Shown: piece by piece, positions 32,711-40,571 of the stretch
Layout: each line of letters starts with the position of its first letter
Position numbering within the stretch: position 1 is the first letter of the stretch
Assembly: GCA_024642285.1 (NCBI GenBank)
Contig: JAHEBJ010000003.1
Coordinates: forward strand, 62,001 to 126,000
Source: Sphingobacteriales bacterium
GTDB lineage: Bacteria; Bacteroidota; Bacteroidia; Chitinophagales; Chitinophagaceae
Reading direction: 5' to 3'
Length of the DNA: 64,000 nt
Notes under the pieces: model-generated
Database searches by the model: none
What the model saw: only the letters and a program-made list of their open reading frames with translations
What the model was told of the DNA's origin: nothing
Position numbers and translations under genes: made by a program

Positions 32711-34152
32711 CGTACCCAGTTTTCCTTGTTTAGGTGATTTACTTCAATCTTAACTCCGAATTTATTTTTCAAATGTCTGGCAAGAGCATCGGCAGCATAT
32801 ACACTTCTATGCTGGCCTCCAGTACATCCAAAATTTATCATCAGACTTTCAAAACCTCTATTAATATAATCTTCAACCGAGATGTCTATAATATTATACA
32901 CGTTGATCAAAAATTCCGGCATCTTGGTTTGCTGTTCTAAATAATCTTTCACAGGCTTATCCTGCCCCGATTGTGTTTTATGCTCTTCCACCCTTCCCGG
33001 ATTTAAAATGCCACGACAATCGAAAACATAGCCTCCACCGTTTTTGGTTTCATCTTTTGGATACCCATTCTTTAAATAGGAGAAGCTTTGAATTTTTACC
33101 GTTAATGGTGTTGCTGATGTTGCCCTAACCGGAGTAAATTCTTTGATCACTTCCTCGCTGATGCATATATCGAGTACTTTTTTAAACTCGGGAATTGAAA
33201 TTCCTACATTCTGATTATTTACAAACCATTTCAGATTTTGAAGGGCCAGCGGAATGCTTGTTAAGAAATGCGCTTTGCGTTCAAATAATCCACGAAAGCC
33301 ATACGCACCCAACACCTGTAATAAGCGTATTAATATATATCCGTTGTACTGACTCCTGAAAGCAGCTTTGTCGATTGAAGTGCCAATAATCTTTTCAAAA
33401 GCCTGCATGTAATCTTCCAACAGTCTTTGTTTCCAGTCATCAGGTAAATTAGCCCTTGCCTGCCATAATAATGAAGCTACATCATACTGCGGAGCTCCCT
33501 GCATACCTCCCTGGTAGTCGATAAAATGAACAGCGTTGCTTTTATCAACCATGATATTGCGACTTTGAAAATCACGGAACATAAAAAACTGGTACTCGGA
33601 ATGTGACAAGTAATTACTCAGCGCTTCAAAATCATCTATCAACTTTTGTTTGTCGTATGGCCGGCGCAAAGCATCCAAAAAATAATATTTAAAATACAAC
33701 AGATCGGCCATGATGGCCTGTTTTCCAAAACTTGCATTGGTGAGGCATTTGCTGTAATCCAGTTCTTCGTGGCCCTTTATCTGCAGCCTTGCAACCTGTT
33801 CGAGACTTTCTTTATACAATCCGTAAACTTCATCAGTAAACCCTTTTTCTTCCAGCTTGTCGAGCAGTGAGACGTTTCCACAATCTTCCTGTAAATAAAT
33901 ATTTTTTCCGGCGTTGATGCAGAATATTTCGGGCACCGACAATTTTTTTGTCTTGAAATGATTGGAGAAATAAATAAAAGTTTCATTCTCTTTCAGATTG
34001 GTACCGTAGGTAGCAATAAAAGTTTTCTCTGGCGTGTGAATGCGGTAATAATGCCGCTCACTTCCTGCCTGCGGCAGTTTATCAATGCCTGTAATTTCTG
34101 CTTTAGTGAAAGAAGAGAAGAGTTCTTTTATTTTTTCAATATTTAAAGGCAT
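32707..34152 (-). CDS. AmgK-like sugar kinase fused to a RapZ C-terminal-like domain
   Basis: 481 residues. Residues 1-about 320 are an aminoglycoside-phosphotransferase-like kinase of the AmgK group (Brenner-type loop FRDFQSRNIMV at 192-202 and DYQGG at 212-216). Residues about 350-470 match the C-terminal domain of RNase adaptor RapZ, with VFDCRGILNPGR (376-387) and GCTGGQHRSV (442-451). In enterobacteria that RapZ domain binds glucosamine-6-phosphate. Fusion to an amino-sugar kinase suggests allosteric control by cell-wall sugar phosphate. It is translationally coupled to the downstream MurU-like gene. Confidence 0.86.
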   Translation of the reverse strand: MPLNIEKIKELFSSFTKAEITGIDKLPQAGSERHYYRIHTPEKTFIATYGTNLKENETFIYFSNHFKTKKLSVPEIFCINAGKNIYLQEDCGNVSLLDKLEEKGFTDEVYGLYKESLEQVARLQIKGHEELDYSKCLTNASFGKQAIMADLLYFKYYFLDALRRPYDKQKLIDDFEALSNYLSHSEYQFFMFRDFQSRNIMVDKSNAVHFIDYQGGMQGAPQYDVASLLWQARANLPDDWKQRLLEDYMQAFEKIIGTSIDKAAFRSQYNGYILIRLLQVLGAYGFRGLFERKAHFLTSIPLALQNLKWFVNNQNVGISIPEFKKVLDICISEEVIKEFTPVRATSATPLTVKIQSFSYLKNGYPKDETKNGGGYVFDCRGILNPGRVEEHKTQSGQDKPVKDYLEQQTKMPEFLINVYNIIDISVEDYINRGFESLMINFGCTGGQHRSVYAADALARHLKNKFGVKIEVNHLNKENWVR

Positions 34153-34220
34153 TCTGTTTTTTTATTCGGGTAAAAATAGAATTTTTTTATCAGAGCGCTG
34201 GTGAGGTTGACTAAACAAAA

Positions 34221-34244
34221 AACTCCGGCAAGAATACCGGAGTT
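34221..34244 (-). terminator. Terminator of the VIT-plug-TPR gene
   Basis: AACTCCGG (34221-34228) and CCGGAGTT (34237-34244) form an 8-bp GC-rich stem with an 8-base loop. On the - strand it is followed by TTTTTGTTTAG. It lies 23 bases past the stop of the large gene. Confidence 0.8.
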
Positions 34245-34266
34245 GTCCATTTTCAAAGGGATTTGT

Positions 34267-37200
34267 CTACCACTTAACTTCGTCTAATTCCACAACCCCA
34301 TACTGGTTATCCAAATCAAATATTTTTACCTGCATTTCCATATTGTCCTTCTGGAAGTTTTTGAAAGTTATTACCCTGACATACATAGGTATTTGCGAAG
34401 CATATGAATTGAGATTATGAGCATCTACTTTTATCCTGTATCTACCCGCCACAGCATTTCTGATACTATACTCGTTCAGCACATAATTGTAATTGTAGCT
34501 TCTGTAATAATCACTACTTGTGTATCGTCCGCCGTTTGTTGTAAACGGGTTCATACTGTTACATTTGCTGTTGCCGGGTTCAATAAACTGGGTGTTACCG
34601 GTGTAACTGTAATTACTTTCAAGTGTAATACGAAGATCAACCGGCATTACCCTTACCAGGTTATGATTGATATACGAAATGTCCAAATCATTCTTATGCA
34701 TCGCAATGATCGCATTCATCTCGGCAAGTGCATTGTCTTTCAAGCCGCTATTGTAGCTGTCGTTTGATGTAGCTGAGATAATTGAATAATAGGTTTTAAC
34801 TGCAGCCTCAATATCTTTATTTTGAAAATAGGCCAGTGCAAGATTTCTTTTTGCCGACAGGTTATTTTCATCCTTATCAAGGATCTCCTTATAAACTTCG
34901 ATGGCTTTAACGAACCAATGCCAGCTTTCATACATATAAGCCGCAAGAGTCAATCCATCGGTACTGCCACCGCAAAGTTCGATGGCATTGTAAATAATTT
35001 CCTGTGCCTTTTCAATTTTGTTTTTCTCAAAAAAGAAATTTGCCATTTCGAAATAAAAGCCAACATCCAACTGGTATTTGTTCTCAAGTTTTTGATAGGT
35101 AGATAACATTTTATTCTCCGTCGTATTTTTTATCTGCTCCAGGTATACTTCATCTAAGCAGCCGCTCAATTTGTATTCAGTCCATGCGTAAAATTGCCGT
35201 GGATAACCTTTTTGTGCACGTTTGGTTGTCATAACAATAGCACCATTGGCACCATCGGGGCCAAACAAAGCTGCGGCTGCCGGACCCTGTAAGACAGAAT
35301 AGTCTTCAATATCATCCGGATTAATAGCCGACGCATCAGGCATAATAGTTCCATCAAGTACATATAATGCACCAATACCTGCACCCAGTCCGTTTTCTCC
35401 ACGCAGGCGCACTATCGTTTCAGCTCCAAGTTTTGCAGATGACTGACTTCTCACCTGGGTACCTGCAACTTTCCCTGCCAATGCATTATTAATATTTGTC
35501 TGGCGGATTGTATTCACCTGATCTGCGGTTAAATTCTGCACATTTGATGCATTACTTCTTGCCGTACGCTTAATTCCAAAAGCGCTGGTTACCACAACTT
35601 CCTTTAAGTCGCCGCTTGTTCCTCTTGAAACTGTCTCTGCAAAATTGTTGTCGCTGTTTACCGGGGATTTTGCTACTGTTCTGTTACCGGCTGATTCTAC
35701 ATTTTTACTACGCGGCTCAAGATTGTTCAAATCAATCAAGGCTGCATTTTTGTCCCACCAGTATATACGGGCATTGTATTTATTTATAACATTTGCCAAA
35801 GCATCCTGTTCGGTAAATGTTTTCATTGCCCTGATCTTATTTTCAGATCTATAAACATAATTTCTCTCGGCACAGGCTTCCTCAAGCTCTTTGGGAGGTG
35901 CTATTTTGTAATTGATATAGTCCTCAATCCGTTCCAAAACAAGGTAGGATGTTTGCGGAGTCACTACTTTCTCTGTCAGGCCAAATACGATAATATGCTG
36001 CCAGTTGTAATATCGTCTGCCTTCGTCATACATCAGCGAATCATAAATTTTCAACATCCGCATTTTCCTGTAAGAATCGATGTCGCAAATTTCACCGGGT
36101 GACAAAAAATAATTCTCCGATTTGGCCAGGCTTGTGTTATTTCCATATATCAACTCGAGGTTATCAGGTTGATTGATGGTGCCGCTCAGCAAAATATTTT
36201 TACCCAACCTGATTGGGAAAGTTTCATTTAACATGATATGACTTGTGTTAAATTTATACAAGAAGTTTTCGGCGCTATCCGTTCTTTTAACTGCATCGAT
36301 GACATTCGTATTGTTCAGGATGATAAGCGAACCGCCGGAATTACCAATCACTTTTTTTACACATTCATAATTATAATTCCAGGTAGATATGATACAGTTA
36401 ACCGGCACCGCTCCTGCCATAGGTTGCCCCATACCCGAAGAATTAACACAATCTGAAAAAAGAAGAATCCTGTCTGCCATCACATTTCTGAAATTAAGAT
36501 TATCCAGATTAGTTGCTCCTGTATATTTGTGTCCAATTAGAAAATTACGAACGGCTTTAAAATCGTTGTCTACCCTATTGTAAACAATTGTTCCCTGCAA
36601 CTGATGGTTGAACAGAATAATAGTGGTTCTATCAATTTCATTTTCGTTGATGTACATTTCCAGATAGTCAAGTTCCTTCATTAAATTCCGCTCTTTGCCC
36701 GATAGAGAAACATCCCAGTAAACATTGATGGCTTTGGGAGTGGATTTGTAAAATGCCGGTACATCAGGAAACAACCTCATCATAAAATGGGTTTCACCAT
36801 TTTGCTTACTGATACAAATTTGCGGTTCATTCGTAAACTGGTTAATGGAAAAAGAAACAGGTTTGTTAAGCGTTATATTATTTGATTGCAACGAGAACGA
36901 GGCTGAACGATTACGCATTTCAAAAAAATGATTCTCTAAAATACCTTTGTTTGCATATGGTATTGATGCTGGATTTTTAATTTTGATTTCAAGATTAAAT
37001 AAAGATGTATTACCTGAAAAATTCAGCGGAAGATCATAAATGAGTTTTGAGCCTTCGGCTTTCATCATTTGAGTAATGATAAATTTTATTTTACGGCTGC
37101 TTTTGGCTGACACCGGATAAATATTAAGACTGTATTGATCTTGGCCATTCATTTGTAACAAGGCAGGGTCAATCCTCTTACCAACAATGCTGTTATAGGC

Positions 37201-37533
37201 CTGATTTGCTTTCCAGCGTTCTTCAATACTGCCTTCACGATACTTACCATGCAGGTCCAGGTAAAAATCGGTTATCACCTGTCCGCGGTTTAAATTAAAC
37301 AGCTGACGGGCTTCTACTTCCTGATCTTTTGGATTATAGAATTCCATTTCAATAACTGTTGTAGCAATAAAAGAATTTGCTTCAATAGAAATTTTGCATG
37401 TTTTCAATTGCACAGCCTGGTCAAATAATCTTTGACGGGAATTAGTTTCTCTAAATTCAAATTGTCGGCGCTGTGCGGTGCTTTCTGTAAATAATAAAAA
37501 AACAAAAAGAAGGGGTAGGAATATTTTCTGCAT
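34267..37533 (-). CDS. Chimeric VIT-vWA protein with embedded TonB-dependent receptor plug domain and TPRs
   Basis: 1088 residues, with a signal peptide (MQKIFLPLLFVFLLFTESTAQ). A VIT domain covers about 25-160 (EARQLFNLNRGQVITDFYLD). A vWA-like domain follows with a MIDAS: DVSLS at 274-278, a Thr in GATN near 341 and the Asp of LLFSDC near 361. A SusC/RagA-like plug domain is at 643-773 (LKEVVVTSAFGIKR, NALAGKVAGTQVR, GAETIVRLRG, ALYVLDG, GPAAAALFGPDGANGAIVMTTKR). TPR helices span about 818-930, and a C-terminal beta domain resembles the DUF2135-type end of other VIT proteins. No beta-barrel follows the plug. ATG 37533 is chosen; the frame opens 6 bases earlier. The function is unknown. Confidence 0.85.
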   Translation of the reverse strand: MQKIFLPLLFVFLLFTESTAQRRQFEFRETNSRQRLFDQAVQLKTCKISIEANSFIATTVIEMEFYNPKDQEVEARQLFNLNRGQVITDFYLDLHGKYREGSIEERWKANQAYNSIVGKRIDPALLQMNGQDQYSLNIYPVSAKSSRKIKFIITQMMKAEGSKLIYDLPLNFSGNTSLFNLEIKIKNPASIPYANKGILENHFFEMRNRSASFSLQSNNITLNKPVSFSINQFTNEPQICISKQNGETHFMMRLFPDVPAFYKSTPKAINVYWDVSLSGKERNLMKELDYLEMYINENEIDRTTIILFNHQLQGTIVYNRVDNDFKAVRNFLIGHKYTGATNLDNLNFRNVMADRILLFSDCVNSSGMGQPMAGAVPVNCIISTWNYNYECVKKVIGNSGGSLIILNNTNVIDAVKRTDSAENFLYKFNTSHIMLNETFPIRLGKNILLSGTINQPDNLELIYGNNTSLAKSENYFLSPGEICDIDSYRKMRMLKIYDSLMYDEGRRYYNWQHIIVFGLTEKVVTPQTSYLVLERIEDYINYKIAPPKELEEACAERNYVYRSENKIRAMKTFTEQDALANVINKYNARIYWWDKNAALIDLNNLEPRSKNVESAGNRTVAKSPVNSDNNFAETVSRGTSGDLKEVVVTSAFGIKRTARSNASNVQNLTADQVNTIRQTNINNALAGKVAGTQVRSQSSAKLGAETIVRLRGENGLGAGIGALYVLDGTIMPDASAINPDDIEDYSVLQGPAAAALFGPDGANGAIVMTTKRAQKGYPRQFYAWTEYKLSGCLDEVYLEQIKNTTENKMLSTYQKLENKYQLDVGFYFEMANFFFEKNKIEKAQEIIYNAIELCGGSTDGLTLAAYMYESWHWFVKAIEVYKEILDKDENNLSAKRNLALAYFQNKDIEAAVKTYYSIISATSNDSYNSGLKDNALAEMNAIIAMHKNDLDISYINHNLVRVMPVDLRITLESNYSYTGNTQFIEPGNSKCNSMNPFTTNGGRYTSSDYYRSYNYNYVLNEYSIRNAVAGRYRIKVDAHNLNSYASQIPMYVRVITFKNFQKDNMEMQVKIFDLDNQYGVVELDEVKW

Positions 37534-37582
37534 AACCAATATTTTTTACAGGATGCAGAAAGAATTTTTATTACACAAAAGA

Positions 37583-38692
37583 TCAAAACAATTTTCCCTG
37601 CTGCCCCGGCCGCCTGAAAATTTTTGTATTCAAACTCCACTCCTCCGCATTCATCTTATACAAATTCCCATATTTTTTATATTGTTGCGCCACTATATCA
37701 GCGATATTTCCTTCGCCACGCATGCGTAAACCCGGGCGGCTGTCATTTACTTTTCCGTTGTGACTTTGTTCAATCAGGCTCCACACTTTTTCTGCCCGGT
37801 CAGGTAAATTTTTATACAGCCAGTCATGAAATAAAATTTTCAAAGCGCCATTCAAACGGATAAAAGTATAGGCTGTAAATGTTGCACCGGCATCTGCCGC
37901 CCCTTTCATAATACGCTGCATTTCATGTTCATTCAATCCGGGTATCATTGGGCCCATCATGACTCCCATTCTTACTCCTGCGTTGCTCAGTTCTTCAATC
38001 ACTTTTAATTTTTGTTTGGCGGTGGTTGTGCGTGGTTCCATTATTCTTCTCAGGTCTTCATTAAATGTTGTAACCGAAACCATGGCGGAAACTATTCCTT
38101 TTCCGGCCATCTCCTGCAAAATATCCTTGTCTTTCAATATCCAGGAATTTTTGGTGAGTATGCCAACCGGTTGATTAAACTGGTTGCAGACTTCAAGCAG
38201 CTGCCGGGTCAATCTGAATTTTTGTTCGGCCGGTTGGTAGCAATCTGTATTTCCGCTGAGCATAATGGGTGTGGCATCCCATTTGGTATGCATCAAAAAT
38301 TTACGCAGCAGTTTTGGGGCATTTTTTTTAACAATGATCTTTTGTTCAAAGTCTATGCCGGCGCTGTAACCCCAGTATTCATGCACATTACGGGCATAGC
38401 AGTAAATACAACCATGTTCGCAACCGGCGTAAGGATTCATACTGTACATCATGCCAACATCGGCACTTTCAATTTTGTTTACAATGGATTTTGCATCGCT
38501 GACGATGTATTTCGTAACTGCATTGGTCTCTTCCCAGTCATCAATGGCCTCCACATCTTTTTTTGAAGTAAAGGTTTTCAGAAATTTATTTGGCGTATTT
38601 ATTTGGGCGCCACGGCCATGAATATATTGGCCCGATTCATTTTGAATTACTGCCTTTATAACAACCGCATCCTGTTTTAATTTATTTGCCAT
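37583..38692 (-). CDS. Radical SAM protein, PA0069 family (SplB-like)
   Basis: 369 residues. The radical SAM cluster is CEHGCIYCYA with C91, C95 and C98 (CxxxCxxC). IHGRGAQINTPNKF near 24-37 and the HWDATPIMLSGNTDCYQP-type region mark the PA0069 subfamily, related to spore photoproduct lyase. The reaction is unknown, possibly DNA or nucleotide repair. ATG 38692 (MANKLKQDAV) is preferred over upstream in-frame starts, which would run into the divergent SRAP gene. It is separated from that gene's start by only 11 bases. Confidence 0.88.
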   Translation of the reverse strand: MANKLKQDAVVIKAVIQNESGQYIHGRGAQINTPNKFLKTFTSKKDVEAIDDWEETNAVTKYIVSDAKSIVNKIESADVGMMYSMNPYAGCEHGCIYCYARNVHEYWGYSAGIDFEQKIIVKKNAPKLLRKFLMHTKWDATPIMLSGNTDCYQPAEQKFRLTRQLLEVCNQFNQPVGILTKNSWILKDKDILQEMAGKGIVSAMVSVTTFNEDLRRIMEPRTTTAKQKLKVIEELSNAGVRMGVMMGPMIPGLNEHEMQRIMKGAADAGATFTAYTFIRLNGALKILFHDWLYKNLPDRAEKVWSLIEQSHNGKVNDSRPGLRMRGEGNIADIVAQQYKKYGNLYKMNAEEWSLNTKIFRRPGQQGKLF

Positions 38693-38703
38693 ATTTTTAT
38701 TAC

Positions 38704-39423
38704 ATGTGTTTTCATTATGCCTTAACAAAAGAGAAAGCCGAAATTGAGATTCAATTGGGTGTGCAATGGGACGACGAATGGACACCAGTTTTTCATGCCA
38801 GTGGTTTTAGTTTTTTGCAGATGCCTGTCATCACCCAGAAAAAACCTGATCAGATTCAACTTTTTAATTGGGGATTAATTCCACACTGGGTAAAAACCAA
38901 AGCCGATGCTGATAAACTTAAAACACAAACCCTCAATGCACGTTCCGAAACCATTTTCGAAAGGCCATCATTCCGTTCCTATATCCCAAACAACCGATGC
39001 CTCATCATTGCCGATGGTTTTTTTGAATGGATGGACTTTCAGAAAAAAAAATATCCACATTTCATTCAAATAAAAAATGGCGAATTGTTTTGCTTTGCCG
39101 GAATTTATGCTGCCTGGGTTGATAAAACCACCGGCGAGCTCATCAATAGTTTTTCAATCCTCACCACCGATGCTAACCCGATGATGGAAAAAATTCACAA
39201 CCTCAAAAAAAGAATGCCTGTTATCATCGCTCCCAATCGTTACAAAAAATGGTTGAGCCCTGATTTAACTAAAGAAGAAATTCAATCATTTTTTTCTCCT
39301 TTTCCTGAAGGCAGGATGCAGAATCATACCATCAGCAAACGAATCACCTCCCGAACCGAAAACAGCAACGTACCCCAAACGATTGAACCGTTGACCTATC
39401 CCGAATTGGCACTGTCAAAATAA
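38704..39423 (+). CDS. SRAP family protein (HMCES/YedK-like abasic site crosslinker)
   Basis: 239 residues. The start must be ATG 38704, because it places the catalytic Cys at position 2 (MCFHYALT) after Met removal; upstream starts would bury it. Other active-site motifs are NARSETIFERPSFR, IIADGFFEW (Glu) and HNLKKRMPVII (His). SRAP proteins form a thiazolidine crosslink with abasic sites in single-stranded DNA. It is transcribed divergently from the PA0069 gene and overlaps the convergent RNA ligase-like gene by 9 bases at its 3' end. Confidence 0.94.
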   Translation: MCFHYALTKEKAEIEIQLGVQWDDEWTPVFHASGFSFLQMPVITQKKPDQIQLFNWGLIPHWVKTKADADKLKTQTLNARSETIFERPSFRSYIPNNRCLIIADGFFEWMDFQKKKYPHFIQIKNGELFCFAGIYAAWVDKTTGELINSFSILTTDANPMMEKIHNLKKRMPVIIAPNRYKKWLSPDLTKEEIQSFFSPFPEGRMQNHTISKRITSRTENSNVPQTIEPLTYPELALSK

Positions 39424-40017
39424 AACCCCTTGGGCTGCATTAACAGGCAGGCATTGAAATTCGAATCGCTTTACGATCTGGTAACGCCTTTCATTCGTTG
39501 CCCTTCGCAGCAACAAAAAAGCATCTGCGATAAATTTTCCTGTAAATTTTCTATGCAGGTATTCTTTCATGATCTCGAGGTATTTTTCTTTGGGCAGTCT
39601 ACCGGCCAAAGCAATCTGCGGGTCCTGCAAAAAATGCGGGTCTTCTCCACCCGATTTCATCAACCGCCTCGCCTGCTTCAGGTTCTTTATTAATTGCAAA
39701 ACCCGGGGCTGGTTGCCTATCCCGATAAAGATCGCATGCATTGGATAGCTTCCATAATCCTTCAATTCAACAACAAAAGGCTTCTCTGCCATAGCAATCC
39801 AATTCAGGCGGTCAATAATTTTTTGCTCCGTCATTTTCAAAGCTGTAAATCTTGCCAACGATACGTGTGGCCTTCCAGCCTGTGGCTGCTGAACACAGTA
39901 TTTTTGTGTAAGCTGCAACCGTCTTTTTTCAATTTTATGCCGCAACTCTTCGTGAGGATCTATCACCAGCAGGTATTCATAAATCTGATGACCAGGTAAG
40001 TTCAATGGCATTTTCAT
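39415..40017 (-). CDS. 2'-5' RNA ligase family protein with degenerate second catalytic motif
   Basis: 200 residues of the 2H phosphoesterase superfamily (2'-5' RNA ligase/CPDase). The first HxS/T motif is intact (PHVSLARF, H51 and S53). At the place of the second (PHITLA in relatives) the protein has PQIALAG, that is Q134 and A136. So the twin-histidine active site is half lost, and activity is doubtful. It is divergent from umuD, with the TTAGTA palindromes in the shared 122-base gap, and convergent with SRAP. Confidence 0.8.
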   Translation of the reverse strand: MKMPLNLPGHQIYEYLLVIDPHEELRHKIEKRRLQLTQKYCVQQPQAGRPHVSLARFTALKMTEQKIIDRLNWIAMAEKPFVVELKDYGSYPMHAIFIGIGNQPRVLQLIKNLKQARRLMKSGGEDPHFLQDPQIALAGRLPKEKYLEIMKEYLHRKFTGKFIADAFLLLRRATNERRYQIVKRFEFQCLPVNAAQGVLF

Positions 40018-40059
40018 AACGGTTCAATTTTGAAATGAAAAATTTGTTTCCCAAATTAT

Positions 40060-40087
40060 TTAGTATAAATTTACTAATTAAATTAGT
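40060..40087 (+). promoter_or_regulatory. Overlapping palindromic operator upstream of umuDC
   Basis: TTAGTA-N6-TACTAA (40060-40077) is an 18-base palindrome, and ACTAATT-A-AATTAGT (40073-40087) is a second perfect palindrome sharing its right half. The three half sites sit 53 to 80 bases before umuD, between it and the divergent ligase-like gene. They look like an SOS or cell-specific repressor operator. Confidence 0.6.
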
Positions 40088-40139
40088 TTTTACAAAACAA
40101 ATCTTCCCGTTATTCGGGTGAAATAAAAAAATTCAGGTT

Positions 40140-40571
40140 ATGGAATTAGAAGATTTTTACAGCGCCGGGTATCGTGGCAGCAAGGAGTTTACCCAAAAGG
40201 AAGTTGTTACTGCCAACGCCACCGGCTTTGGCGCTGCCGCCGATGATTATATGGAACGGGGAATTGATCTGAACGAACAGCTCATCGGCAACAAACCAGC
40301 CACCTATTTCATGCGGGTGAGCGGTAACAGTATGATTAACGCCAGCATACACGATGGCGATATTGTAATCGTTGATCGCAGCATTAAACCGCAGAACGGC
40401 AAAATTGTAATCGCCGTTATTGATGGCGAAATGTTAATACGCCGCTATGAGAAAACGGTGAACCGCCTGCGCCTGATTCCCGAAACGCCAAAACTTTCGC
40501 CCATTGAAGCAACCGAGTTTAGCAACCTGGTGATTTGGGGTGTTGTTACCTATACTATTAAGAGTATGTGA
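40140..40571 (+). CDS. umuD: UmuD-like subunit of DNA polymerase V with altered self-cleavage residues
   Basis: 143-residue S24-family protein, alignable without gaps to E. coli UmuD from VSGNSM onward and back to the cleavage site. The nucleophile S64 is present (E. coli S60). The general-base Lys (K97 in E. coli) falls on R101 (GEMLIRRYE), and the cleavage bond Cys24-Gly25 falls on T28-G29. Self-processing may therefore be slow or absent. It is cotranscribed with umuC; the stop TGA shares its A with the umuC ATG. It follows the palindromic operator at 40060-40087. Confidence 0.88.
   Translation: MELEDFYSAGYRGSKEFTQKEVVTANATGFGAAADDYMERGIDLNEQLIGNKPATYFMRVSGNSMINASIHDGDIVIVDRSIKPQNGKIVIAVIDGEMLIRRYEKTVNRLRLIPETPKLSPIEATEFSNLVIWGVVTYTIKSM

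Noticed and set aside
38012-38566. 184-codon + strand frame opposite the radical SAM gene
   Set aside because: Antisense shadow; the Cys cluster and family motifs are on the - strand.
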